DNA of 64,000 nucleotides from contig NW_017189740.1 of the NCBI RefSeq assembly GCF_001704415.2, forward strand, positions 310,001 to 374,000, read 5' to 3'. A program made the translations under genes and the position numbers. This DNA is from Capra hircus (Eukaryota > Chordata > Mammalia > Artiodactyla > Bovidae). The notes below the pieces were generated by a model, which ran no database searches, was not told the DNA's origin, and saw only the letters and a list, made by a program, of their open reading frames with translations. Shown one piece after another: positions 54,094 to 64,000 of this stretch (the stretch's first letter is position 1; each line of letters opens with the position of its first letter).

Positions 54094-54562
54094 GACACTT
54101 GCTCCTTGCCCCTCAGAAGAAAAGTTATAACCAACCTAGACAGCATATTAAAAAGCAGAGATTACTTTGCCAACAAAAATCTGTCTAGTCAAAGCTATGG
54201 TTTTTCCAATAGTCATGTATGGATGTGAGAGTTGGACTATAAAGAAAGCTGAGCACAAAAGAATCAATGCTTTTGAACTGTGGTGTTGGAGAAGACTCTT
54301 GAGAGTCCCTTGGGCTGCTAGGAGATCCAACCAGCCCATCCTAAAGGAAATCAGTCCTGAATATTCATTGGAAGGACTGATGCTGAAGCTGAAACTCCAA
54401 TACTTTGGCCACCTGATGTGAAGAACTGACTCATTTGAAAAGACCTGGATGCTGGAAAAGATTGAAGGCAGGAGGAACAAGTGATGACAGAGGATGAGAT
54501 GGCTGGATGGCATCACTGACTAAATGGACATGAGTTTGAGTAATCTCCAGGAGTTGGTAATG
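54094..54562 (+). mobile_element. BovB fragment lacking the 3' tail
   Basis: Begins at ACACTTGCTCCTTGCCCCTC (RT thumb) and runs to GGAGTTGGTAATGGACA. The last 60-70 bp with the ACTGA tail are missing, which is unusual for target-primed insertion. A readable stretch is VKAMVFPIVMYGCESWTIKK (about 54185-54245). Confidence 0.92.
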
Positions 54563-54668
54563 GACATTTTTGCAAAATGTTGCCATTGGAAGAAACAGGC
54601 TAAATTGTACATGAGAACTGTGTGTTATTTCCTAAAACTACAATTTATCAATAAAATCTCAATTAAAA
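54563..54668 (+). mobile_element. Old L1 3' terminus
   Basis: GCAAAATGTTGCCATTGGAA, CTACAATTTATCAATAAAAT and CTCAATTAAAAAT close the L1 interrupted at 54093. Confidence 0.78.
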
Positions 54669-55059
54669 ATTACCAATGGCACCAGGTCTTTGAACCCAAA
54701 TTTCTGGCCCAAAGTAACTAACATGAAGCCTTAAAAGGCAGCTGTGTCTTCATAGTTCCTTTGCCTGGCCTCTACCCTCCTAATTAATTGTCACGTGGTC
54801 AGAGTCATCTCATTTTCCACTTCTCAGATATTGGTCAATGTGTTCTCTTTTGGAACACATGCAAAAGTCCAGAATCTGACACTGTCACCTACCTAAGACT
54901 CTCCCATTCAGCTTTAGTTTCTAATTTGAGGGAACTGCCTCATTCACAGAGGACTGAAACAACGGATGGCTGTAACTTCCAGGTGCGATTTGATTCCAGG
55001 TATGGCAGCCATGGAGGTACGCTGCTAGGATCTCCTTTCAAAAAATAACTTGCTGTTCC
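54669..55059. other. No recognised feature
   Basis: Unassigned. Open frames here are short and unlike any protein I know. Confidence 0.45.
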
Positions 55060-55985
55060 TCTGCAAGTTATGCAGTGAGCTGACCCTCTCTAGGTACAGT
55101 ACCTTTGTTGCAGAAATCAGTAATCAAGAAACCACGCACCACACTCAGAGAGTTGGAGAACTCAGGTTTAGTATGCCATTGAGCCCAGAGGAGTTAACAC
55201 TCCAAGCTCTGAGCCCCGAACAAAGGGATTACAGAGTTTTTATAGACAGACTATAGTGGGTAACACTAGCTGCTAATGGGCTGGTTTAAACTAAGGGGTT
55301 TCATGTGCTCGTGAGAACAGTGATCAAGATTCGGAGAGGGATACCTGACCCTTACATGGACAGGCATGATTAAGTAGGTTTGCAGGGGCTGGATGATTGC
55401 AAAGAGCAGGACAAAGGTGAGTGAGACAAGCTCCAGTCCCTAGCATTGTAAGTTCCTACTTTCTGAGACTGCATGAACTATGGGATCCAGACTTTGCAAG
55501 GGGCAAGCTGAGTTACAGAGGCAGAAGGAGCAGGAGGTTATGAAAAATTTTAACTTTTCCTCGTCACCTTCAGTGTCTGCCTCAGTGTCTGAGGGGAAGC
55601 CATGGGCTTCCCAGATGGCCTCCAGCCAATGACTGAGAATGGTGTACTTAACTACTGCCTTGTCCTTTCTGTCCAATGGGGGTTACTTCTAATGGGATAT
55701 CTTCGCTCCAGATATCCCCAGCGGATTTGCCAAGATTTTCTCAGATCTGTACTTTGACCTTTTTGCTTAACTTCTTGAAACTCTTCTTGTTAAGATTGCT
55801 TCCGTTCTACTTTCCTTTCACATAGGTCAGATATGCATCACAACTGGAGGGCTCTTCCTGCTTATCCTGCTTCATTCCTTTTTCATCTTCCATGCATATT
55901 ACTCTCCAGTAAACCTCTTGCATTCCCAAACTCCTTTTCATGATCTGCTTCCTGGAGACTCAAGCTTATAAACAATAGAAGTACC
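55060..55985. mobile_element. LTR-like remnants, uncertain
   Basis: GAGTTAACACTCCAAGCTCT, ATTACAGAGTTTTTATAGAC and GGGTTTCATGTGCTCGTGAG resemble a reversed ERV LTR. At 55850-55985, CTCTCCAGTAAACCTCTTGC and GATCTGCTTCCTGGAGACTC resemble an LTR 3' end in sense orientation. Family unknown; no viral genes seen. Confidence 0.35.
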
Positions 55986-56404
55986 TTCAAAAAGTCCTCC
56001 AGTTAAAGGGCCAGAGTATAGCGATTATTTTTCTGAACAGTAACCATGTCATCTACTGTAAGAATTATAAACACCCAACAATAGAGCAGCTGTCTTCTCG
56101 TGTTGGTGGTTATATTCAGTATGGGCAGATGTTGTTCATAGTAAAGTTGGCTTAAGGTGATAGGTGCCTGGACTGAAATACAGATAAAGCAAGGAGGTCA
56201 ATAGGATAAAAGACTGTAGAGGAACAGTACAGTTGGTGCATTTACTGGGACATCATTATGTATGTCATAGTTCTAACATCAAAAGTAGAAGATGGGGGAA
56301 GAAGAGTCTCAGCAGTTACGTGAGATATCTACTTGTTGGATTGCTTATACTACTAGCTCTACTAACTGGAGGTTACGGCCAAGAGTTTTATGATTAAATT
56401 TGAT
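55986..56404. other. No recognised feature
   Basis: Unassigned spacer. Confidence 0.5.
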
Positions 56405-57572
56405 GGATGCTTCTATTTTTTCAGATTTATTGAGGTACAATTACCAAATAAAATAGTAAGATATTTAAAGTGTACAACATGATGAATGTGGGTATTGTGA
56501 AATAATATCCCTCCCTGAGTTAATTAACATATAAATCACCTCAAAGATTTACTTTTTTTTCATTTTGTGAGGTCATGTAAGTTCCACTCTTAGCAAATTT
56601 CAATTATACAATACACTGTTGTCAACTATATCACCATGTTATACACTAATTAGATCCTCAGACCTTATTCATCTTATAAATGAAAGTTTGTGCCTTTTTA
56701 CAGCCTCTATTGTACCTCTCAGCCCTTGCCCTGGTAACCATTCAACCAGTTTTCTACTTACTATTTCTATTAGTTTGACTCTTTTTCTTTCTCTCTTTCT
56801 TTCTTTGATTCAATATATAAGTGAGACCTTGAAATATTTGTCTTTTTCTGTCTGGTTTATTTAACTTAGCATAATGCCCTCCAGGTTCACCTGTGTTATT
56901 GCAAATAGCAGATCTCCTTCTTTTTAAAGGCAGAATAATATTTCAGTGTACATAGATACCACCTGTTCTTTATCCATTCAACTACTGACACATACATGAG
57001 TTATTTCCGTACCTTGGCTATTGTGAATAATGCTGCTATGAATATGGGAGCACATATATCTCTTCAAGATAACGATTTTATTTCCTTTGTATATATACCC
57101 AGCAGTGGGATTGATGGTTCATATGGTAGTTCTATTTTTAATTTCTCGAGGACCCTCCAGACAGTTTTCCACAGTGACTATACCAATTTATATTCCCACA
57201 GTACACAAGGGTTCCCTTTTCTCCACATCCTCACATCCTCATTAACTCCTCATCACCACCGATACTTGTAATCTCTTGTCTTTTTGATAATATGCATCTT
57301 AACAGATGTGAGGTGATAGCTCATTGTGGCTTTCATTTATATTAATTGATGATTAGTGATGTTTAACATGGGTTTTTCAAGTACCTGTTGGCCATTTGTT
57401 TATCTTCTTTGGGAAAATGTCCATATAGGTCCATTGTCCATTTATAAATTGGGTGATTTTGTGGTTTTCTGCTATTGAGTTATATGAGTTCCTTATATGT
57501 ATTGGATATTAACCATTTATTAGATATGTGGCTTGCAAATATTCTCCTATTCCATAGATTGTTCATGAATTG
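56405..57572 (-). mobile_element. Old L1 3' UTR and ORF2 end, antisense
   Basis: TTATTGAGGTACAATTACCA, TTTAACTTAGCATAATGCCC, TACCTTGGCTATTGTGAATA, TATATACCCAGCAGTGGGAT, GTGAGGTGATAGCTCATTGT and ACCTGTTGGCCATTTGTTTA form one long reversed L1 segment. Confidence 0.92.
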
Positions 57573-57639
57573 CTCTCCACACCACAGTGAGCTTCTTTAA
57601 GACCATTATCTTGAATTCTATCAGGTAAATAATTTATCT

Positions 57640-58870
57640 CCATTTCATTAAGATCTGTTCCTAAAAAAAATCTGCCCTGTAGATATATCTTGTTATTTTG
57701 TTTGGAACACAGTCCTCTGTTTCTTTATTTTCCTCGACTCTCTGTGTTTGTTTCTGTACATCAGATAAAACAGACACCTCTCCCAGTCGTGACAGAGTGG
57801 TCTTGTATAGAAAATGAAACTTGTCAGTCTGTCTAGTCTGAGCTCCTGGTTGCCGCTCAAACCCTTGTGATTGTCCAACCACCTTCTTTGTCCTTCGTGG
57901 CTCCTAGTAGTTGAAGGTGTGCCAAGACCCATCAGTGTCCCAGAGGGGAGGAGTGCAGTCAGCCCCTAGATGCAGGCTGGTTAGAAGCTGGGCCCTCAGG
58001 TGGTAGTTAGGAAAATATATAGTTAAGTCCCTTCCAGGAATAAACTGGGAGATGGGAGATTTGCTTTTTCCTCTGTGCTGAGCCCTGGAGGGAGAGCCAT
58101 GATGGGGGTCTTCCTCCACCTATGTAAAAACTGCTTCTTTAGTGTAATCCTGTAGGACTTGTGAATGCTAGCCCTGTTGGCTATCAGAGCTAGGTGATTT
58201 GTGGTCCCTTCCATTAGGCAGCAGCTGCAAAAGGTGGGGTATCAGATGTGTGTATAAGCACTTTCCAGGGAGATACTGGTCATTTGGCTTTATCATTTGA
58301 ACCAGCCAGAAGGAGGAGATGGGAGAAGTTCCCACTGGCTTCCCTGGGCTCTGGGGAGGATGGCAGCCAGTCTCTAGATGCATGCTCAAATTAGAAGCCA
58401 GACTCTCAGACAGCAGCTTATGAAGTCTGCATTTAGACTCCTTTCAGGGAAAGACCAAAAGATGGGCATTTTTGTCTGTTCTTTCTGCTGAGCCCTGATG
58501 GAATAGCCACAGCCAATTCTTGTGTGCTTCGCTGGTCAAGAATTGCTTCTTTGTTTGCTATAGTCTTGTAGTTCTTATGGATGCAAGTACTGCGGGCTTT
58601 CAGAGGTAGATGTTTTGGGGTTCATCCCTTGAGCTAGAGCTGTAAAAGCTGGGACACTCGATTGTGGTCCAAACCTTTCTCAGGGAGAAACTGGGGTTTG
58701 GGGCCATCCTCCCAATTGTATGGCACTGGACGGGGGTGGGTTTTATGGTACAAGTGTGTCTCAGCTTTTCCTACATGTTTTGATGTGGATATTTTCTCAT
58801 TTGCCTGATATGTAGGAATCACTCAGCTACTTTTCTGGATTTTCTTCAGAGGGAATTGCTCCATGTACAG
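57640..58870 (-). mobile_element. L1 5' region-like block with tandem units, antisense
   Basis: Two long units repeat at a period of about 410 bp: CAGCCCCTAGATGCAGGCTG (57960) parallels CAGTCTCTAGATGCATGCTC (58369); CTGTGCTGAGCCCTGGAGGG parallels CTGCTGAGCCCTGATGGAAT; AGCAGCTGCAAAAGGTGGGG parallels AGAGCTGTAAAAGCTGGGAC. The end TTCAGAGGGAATTGCTCCAT with TACAGCTGTCCATTTGGTG resembles the 5' UTR of old L1s. Orientation agrees with the L1 at 56405-57572. Confidence 0.55.
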
Positions 58871-59601
58871 CTGTCCATTTGGTGTGTGTGCATGGAAAAC
58901 AGGGAAGATAAGGAACCTCCTACACCACTATTTTTTTTTTTTTAAGCCCTCTGGATACTTCCTATTTGGATCAGACAGTCAGCTAATTTACCTGGTAGAC
59001 TGGAATTATGCACACATGGGCACTACTGGTGGCAGGAGTAAGCAACAAAACCTTTCAAATAGCATTACTCTTTTGGTTTGCATGTTAGATTGTCACTGAG
59101 GAACTTGGTTCAGGCAAATTTGAGTTAAATAGTTCAGTATATTTGGTCATTTGACACTTGAATGGAAATGTGTACTAGTCCCCAGGGGCAATAGCTGAGA
59201 GCATTGCCAAGAGGAATTTATTTAAGGCTGAAAATCTATCTTTAAACAGGCATTACACCTCCAGCTCTGCTCTAGATTTGCCATTGCATACAAGCCTGGA
59301 AAATTACAGAGTCTAGAGGACCTGTGAGAATGGCTAAGAACAGCTTCCAGCAACTGTTTTCTCTGTACTCTATTTCTCCCGCAGAGTTTTACCAGACCAT
59401 TTGATTTAGAATTCTATGAAAAAGAGGGATACTATTGTATCTGGGATGACTTTTCCTTGTTGGTTGGTCTTTTCTCTTCTTTTTCTCCTTTTGTATGTAT
59501 TAAGCATTTACTATGAACCAGCCACTGTTTCTCTTCCATCCTTAACAGATACATGGGTTGATCCATCCTCCTAAGGCTGAACTGATTTATGTCACTTACT
59601 A
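58871..59601. other. No recognised feature
   Basis: T run at 58931-58943; otherwise apparently unique. Confidence 0.45.
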
Positions 59602-59742
59602 ATGCATTGGAGAAGGAAATGGCAACCCACTCCAGTGTTCTTGCCTGGAGAATCCCAGGGATGGGGGAGCCTGGTGGGCTGCCGTCTCTGGGGTCGCACA
59701 GAGGCAGCCACGACTGAAGTGACTTAGCAGCAGCAGCAGCAA
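59602..59742 (+). mobile_element. Single-unit Bov-A with (AGC)n tail
   Basis: Corresponds to the second half of Bov-A2: ATGCATTGGAGAAGGAAATG through GTCGCACAGAGGCAGCCACG and (AGC)n. The first half is absent, so it is a 5'-truncated Bov-A2. Confidence 0.92.
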
Positions 59743-59749
59743 TCAGCTT

Positions 59750-60440
59750 ATGACGCAGCAATCCCACTACTGGGCATACACATCGAGGAAACCAGAATTG
59801 AAAGAGACATGTGTACCCCAATGTTCATCGCAGCACTGTTTATAATAGCCAGGACATGGAAGCAAACTAGATGTCCATCAGCAGATGAATGGATAAGAAA
59901 GCTGTGGTACATATACACAATGGAGTATTACTCAGCCATTAAAAAGAATACATTTGAATCAGTTCTAATGAGGTGGATGAAACTGGAACCTATTATACAG
60001 AGTGAAGTAAGCCAGAAAGAAAAACAGCAATACAGTATACTAATGCGCATATATGGAATTTAGAAAGATGGTAATGATAACCCTGTATGCGGGACAGCAA
60101 AAGAGACACAGATGTATAGAACATCCACAGAGTCTTTTGGACTCTGTGGGAGAGGGAGAGGGTGGGATGATTTGGGAGAATGGCATTGAAACATGTATAA
60201 TATCATATATGAAACGAGTCGCCAGCCCAGGTTCAATGCATGATACTGGATGCTTGGGGCTGGTGCACTGGGACGACCCAGAGGGATGGTATGGGGAGAG
60301 AGGAGGGAGGGGGGTTCAGGATGGGGAACATGTGTATATCTGTGGTGGATACATGGTGATGTATGGGAAAACCAATACAATATTGTAAAGTAATTAACCT
60401 CCAATTAAAATAAATAAATTTACTAAAAAAATATATAAAA
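59750..60440 (+). mobile_element. L1-BT LINE 3' end
   Basis: GCAGCAATCCCACTACTGGG, then ORF2 C-terminus (ADEWIRKLWYIYTMEYYSAI at about 59884-59943), the G-rich tract (60290-60320) and CAATATTGTAAAGTAATTAA with an A-rich tail. Confidence 0.96.
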
Positions 60441-60512
60441 AGAAAAAAAATCCTTTTGTCTCTCTCCATAGCACATAAAAGAAAGATTTATCTCTGCCTG
60501 GGTACTAATCTG

Positions 60513-60698
60513 ATGCTGGGAAAGATTGAGGGCAGGAGGAGAAGGGGACAACAGAGGATGAGATGGTTGGATGGCTTCACTGACTCAATGGACATGAGTT
60601 TGGTTGAACTCCAGGAGTTGGTGATGAACAGGGAGGCCTGGCGTGCTGCAGCTCATGGGATCGCAAAGAGTTGGACACGACTGAATGACTGAACTAAA
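60513..60698 (+). mobile_element. BovB 3' end fragment
   Basis: ATGCTGGGAAAGATTGAGGG to the tail. The 15-bp duplication CTGGGTACTAATCTG at 60498-60512 and 60699-60713 is perfect, indicating a recent insertion. Confidence 0.97.
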
Positions 60699-60829
60699 CT
60701 GGGTACTAATCTGGACCCTTGTTTTGTGATCTTGGACTATAGGTTATTATCTGAGACATCTCCTTCCCTGGAGTTTCTGTGATTCTAGGCTATGGTGCCC
60801 AGTTCAGGCTCTGACCTTATTTTGTTTTA

Positions 60830-60910
60830 TTTTTGTCCACTGCTATATCCCTTAATTAATAGAACAATACATGATCCATACTAGATAATCAATGTTGATT
60901 GAAAGAGTGA
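60830..60910 (+). mobile_element. L2 LINE 3' tip
   Basis: TTTGTCCACTGCTATATCCC, ACAATACATGATCCATACTA and AATCAATGTTGATTGAA fit the diverged L2 terminus. Confidence 0.6.
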
Positions 60911-60984
60911 AAACCTAGGACAAAAAGAAATTGCTTGTCTAATTTACCAAGTCACAGCTCCCTGGGAGGATACAGTTCTATCTG

Positions 60985-61262
60985 TGGTCTTTCATCATTA
61001 ATCAGAAGAAAATATATTCAAGTTCATTTAAATAAGAAAAATGCAAATTAAAATCACACCAATAACATTCTCAACTATCAGATCAGGAAGGGTGAAAATG
61101 TTTGATAGCATACTGTGTTGGCAAAAGCTTGGGGAAGCAGACTTGTTACATGTGGGAATGTGAACTAAACCTCAGAGGGGAATCTTTCAATATTTAACAA
61201 AATTAAAATAGTTGTACCCTTTGTTATATACAGCAGTTCTATGTATAAGAAATGTTTTAAGC
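60985..61262 (+). mobile_element. Old L1 ORF2 3' fragment
   Basis: AAATGCAAATTAAAATCACA, CTCAACTATCAGATCAGGAA, ATACTGTGTTGGCAAAAGCT and TTTCAATATTTAACAAAATT match the ORF2 end of an old L1 family. Confidence 0.72.
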
Positions 61263-61853
61263 AAATGTACTCTCCTGTTACCCTAGTTCTTTCACTCATA
61301 AGCTCTCCTGAACAACAGTTTGATTTTACTCTTCTGGAATGTCTAGCATTTCCTCTCCTACCACACTCTCTGCTGATAACCTTGCTTCTTACTTCCTTGG
61401 GAAAATAGAGATAAACGGAGAAAACAGAAGAAAATCTGCACATACTGATAGCATCTCTTCAACTTACTCACATCTATGCCCTGGAACTCTGTCTTCACTC
61501 TGGTTGCTGAGGATCAACTGTCCATACTCCTAGCACTGGATTCCTTTTCCTCTAGTCTGTTAGTACAGTGACAGATCCAGCAAATCTACCCTGTCTCCTA
61601 TATGGTCAAATTTTCCTTCTCCTCTAATCTGATCAGTATACAAAAAAAAGCTGTAATTTAAAAAAATCTTAAAACAGCTGATGCCTCACTTTGCCCTTTT
61701 TTCTATTTATCTTCCCCCCCCCAAAAAAGCTCCCTATACTCTCCTCAGTCCCTCTTTCTCCATTTCCCCTTCAACTACCTCCAATCAGGTTTTCTCTCTC
61801 ACCATACCACCCGAATGTTCTTGTCCAAAGTTAGCAGTCACCTTCAGTTAACC

Positions 61854-62033
61854 TTCCCTTCTGGCCCAGCTGGTAAAGAATCCGCCTGCAATGCGGGAGA
61901 CCTGGGTTTGATTCCTGGGTTTGATCCCTGGGTTGGGAAGATACCCTGGAGAAGGGAAAGGCTACCCACTCCAGTATTCTGGCCTGGAGAATTCCATGGG
62001 CTGTATAGTCCAGGGGGTCACAAAGAGTTCAGT
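61854..62033 (+). mobile_element. Bov-tA SINE inside L2
   Basis: The B-box segment is duplicated: TGGGTTTGATTCC then TGGGTTTGATCCC (61909-61934). The rest is a normal Bov-tA, ending shortly after GGGTCACAAAGAG. CAGTTAACC at 61845-61853 and 62034-62042 is the target-site duplication. Confidence 0.95.
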
Positions 62034-62289
62034 CAGTTAACCAGATTCTAGGAACAATTCTCAGTCCTTTTTGGACCTATCTGCTATATATTGATCTGGT
62101 AGAATGTTTCCCATTCCTTGTAGACTTTTTTCACTTGGCTTTCAGGAAGAGTTTGTTACCCTGATTCTCCTCCAACCTCACCTCTGGCTGCTCCTTCTCA
62201 GAATCCTTTTCTTATTCCTCATCACTTTCTTGACTTCTAAATGCTGTAGGTGTCCCAGTGATGAAGAAAGCTTGGCCTCTGTGCACTGA

Positions 62290-62630
62290 TACGAATAAAA
62301 TTTTAGAGACAGAGCTTTGGGTGAAGTAGAAAATAATAGCTCTATTGATTTGCCAGGCAGAGGGGGCCACAGTGGACTCCTGCCCTGAAAAACTATGCAT
62401 CCCCACCTGGGAGGATTCCGTGAGGGGTTTCATAGCAATGGTTCAAGAGTGGGGTTGCTGACAAGTTTTGGGTGTCTTCAGGGACTGCACTCCCTTTGAT
62501 CTTGCCTCAGAGGATTTTTTGGCTGCTCCTCCCTTGATTAGCAAGGTTTGAACCTGTCCTTTGGAACTCAGAGAAGGTCATGGAGGCTGGAGTCTATTCC
62601 CTACAGACAAGAAAACTAGGGACAGAAAGC
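62290..62630 (-). mobile_element. ERV-type solo LTR, antisense, inside L2
   Basis: The reverse complement has a U5-like CTACTTCACCCAAAGCTCTG and TCTCTAAAATTTTATTCG, preceded by GGCAAATCAATAGAGCTATT. L2 sequence stops at about 62290 and resumes near 62640. I infer an LTR; the family is not identified and no viral genes are present. Confidence 0.5.
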
Positions 62631-62725
62631 GTCCTGCTCTGTTTTACTAGGGTTCAGTTAGGTGACCTCTACATTTATATTCACTCCCTAGGTAGTCTCA
62701 TCCAATCCCATCACTTTCAACAGAG

Positions 62726-62727
<2 letters not shown>

Positions 62728-62773
<46 letters not shown>
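62728..62773. repeat. (AC)n microsatellite
   Basis: About 23 uninterrupted AC units inside the L2. Likely polymorphic. Confidence 0.97.
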
Positions 62774-62775
<2 letters not shown>

Positions 62776-62890
62776 CTTTTAAATTAGATTTAACTGATAC
62801 CTCTACCATGAACTCCAGATTTATAAATCTAGTTGCTTACTTAATATATCTATCTTGATGTCTAACACAGAGTCAGTTACACTGTAACGT

Positions 62891-63093
62891 GTGCCTTGAG
62901 AACACAAATTTATTCCAATGTGATTGATGAATTCAGTGACAATTTGAGTGCAATGTGGATTTGGGTTCTGTGTGGTTTTTCTCCAAGAAAATCTCTTGGA
63001 GAACACAGAAAACTCTGGCTGAACTGAGCCATTTAGGATTCCATATAATATACATATGCAGACATTTCAAATATCTACCAGTTTATCACATTT
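62891..63093. other. Unassigned, with a short hairpin
   Basis: TTCTCCAAGA and TCTTGGAGAA near 62980-63002 form a 10-bp inverted repeat around a few bases. No gene or named repeat seen. Confidence 0.5.
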
Positions 63094-63776
63094 TGTCCAA
63101 TCCCAAAGAAGGACAATGCCAAAGAATGTTCAAACTACCTCAATATCGTACTCATTTCACATGCTTAGGAAAGTAATGCTCAAAATTCTCCAAGCCAGTG
63201 TTCAACAGTACATGAACCAAGAACTTCCAGATGTTCAAGCTGGATTTAGAAAAGGCAGAGGAACCAGAGATCAAATTGCCAATATCTGTTGGATCATAGA
63301 AAAAGCAAGAGAATTCCAGAAAAACATCTACTTCTGCTTCGTTGACTACGCTAAAGCCTTTGACTGTGTGGACCAAAACAAACTGTGGAAAATTATTCAA
63401 GAGATGGGAGTACCAGACCACCTTCCTGCCTCCTGAGAAATCTGTATGCAGGTCAAGAAGCAACAGTTAAAACAGGACATGGACAACTGACAGGTTCCAA
63501 ACTGGAAAAGGAGTATGTCAAGGCTGTATATTGTCACACTGCTTATTTAACATACATGCAGAGCACATCATGAGAAATGCTGGACTGGTTGACACACAAG
63601 CTGGAATCAAGATTGACAGGAAAAATATCAATAACCTCAGATATGCAGACACCACCCTTATGGCAGAAAGCAAAGAGGACCTAAAGAGCCTCTCCTTGAA
63701 GGTGAAAGAGCACAGTGGAAAAGCTGGCTTAAAACTCAACATTCAAAAAATTAAAATCATGGCATCCAGTCCCATC
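63094..63776 (+). mobile_element. BovB LINE fragment, RT core
   Basis: From CCAATCCCAAAGAAGGACAA to ATCATGGCATCCAGTCCC. Readable stretches: QASVQQYMNQELPDVQAGFR, FCFVDYAKAFDCVDQNKLWK. The catalytic box reads RYADTTLM: three bases are missing, so one of the two aspartates of YADD is lost. An antisense BovB piece interrupts it at 63776. Confidence 0.95.
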
Positions 63777-64000
63777 AGTTCAGTTCAGTTCAGTCACTCA
63801 GTTGTGTTCGACTCTTAGTGACCCCATGGACTGCAGCATGCCAGGCTTCCCCATTCATCATCAACTCCCAGAGTTTACTAAAACTCGTGTCCATTGAGTC
63901 GGTGATGCCATCCAACATCTCATCCTCTGTCGTCCCCTTCTCCTCCAATCTTCCCCTTCAATCTTTCCCAGCATCAGGGTCTTTTGAAATGAGTCAGTTC
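63777..64000 (-). mobile_element. BovB 3' end, antisense, runs off the window
   Basis: (GTTCA)n head, then GTGTTCGACTCTTAGTGACC and the reversed 3' terminus to the right edge. It is head-on with the plus-strand BovB to its left, probably inserted into it. The rest of both lies outside the window. Confidence 0.94.

Larger units (their letters stand above)
61270..62890 (+). mobile_element. L2 LINE ORF2, long but split three times
   Basis: L2 segments in order: CTTGCTTCTTACTTCCTTGG (61381), CAGTATACAAAAAAAAGCTG (61636), CCTCCAATCAGGTTTTCTCT (61780), then after a Bov-tA AATTCTCAGTCCTTTTTGGA, CACTTGGCTTTCAGGAAGAG and TCTGGCTGCTCCTTCTCAGA (62184), then after an LTR-like insert GTGACCTCTACATTTATATTC and GTAGTCTCATCCAATCCCAT, then after (AC)n CCATGAACTCCAGATTTATA. 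It spans much of the L2 RT region. All frames are broken. Confidence 0.8.

Noticed and set aside
57661..58822. Series of minus-strand open frames of 60-80 codons
   Set aside because: They fall in the tandem block attributed to an L1 5' region and share no protein domain.

Overview
This window is repeat-dense, intergenic-type nuclear DNA from a pecoran ruminant (cattle, sheep, goat or a close relative). I see no intact host gene, tRNA, rRNA, CRISPR array or prokaryotic-type operon. The species call rests on the repeats. BovB (RTE-clade) LINEs, tRNA-Glu-derived Bov-tA SINEs, Bov-A2 dimers with (AGC)n tails and bovine-type L1 3' ends (L1-BT) occur together, and that set is typical of ruminants. 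All names come from reading the sequence against remembered families. No database search was run, so subfamily names and outer edges are approximate.

Layout. 1-9.2 kb: a minus-strand BovB with a Bov-tA inside it, L1 fragments, MIRs, a long antisense L1 with a (TA)n tract, and the relic of a hAT transposase (about 8.02-8.51 kb). 9.4-14.0 kb: a 5'-truncated BovB that sits in an old L1 and carries a Bov-tA and a second BovB fragment, followed by a BovB on the other strand. 14.9-16.8 kb: a long L1-BT. 17.3-23.0 kb: a CHR-type SINE, an L2 split by L1-BT, an MLT1 LTR holding a Bov-tA that holds a Bov-A2, a MER5A, and a BovB. 23.0-31.4 kb: MLT1, another BovB with a long open RT frame, about 2 kb of apparently unique DNA, and a local duplication in which only one copy carries L1-BT. 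32.1 kb: a processed HMGN1-like pseudogene. 32.7-41.1 kb: L1, L2, MIR and LTR remnants. 41.15-44.46 kb: a complete-length but dead BovB (about 3.3 kb) with 11-bp target-site duplications. 45-52 kb: MIRs, MER5-like and other hAT remnants, ERV LTR pieces, BovB, and an L2 3' end. 53-59 kb: an L1 split by a Bov-A2 and a BovB, LTR-like pieces, and a minus-strand L1 with a two-unit tandem 5' region. 59.6-64 kb: L1-BT, a long split L2, and two BovB fragments on opposite strands at the right edge.

The window reads as a record of insertion order rather than a set of cooperating genes. MIR, L2, hAT and old L1 form the oldest layer, and MLT1 LTRs come next. BovB, L1-BT, Bov-tA and Bov-A2 insert into these and into each other, often with readable target-site duplications. 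Every long open frame that I could interpret belongs to BovB or L1 reverse transcriptase or to an SINE read-through, except the hAT relic and the HMGN1-like pseudogene. I did not find a new functional system here.
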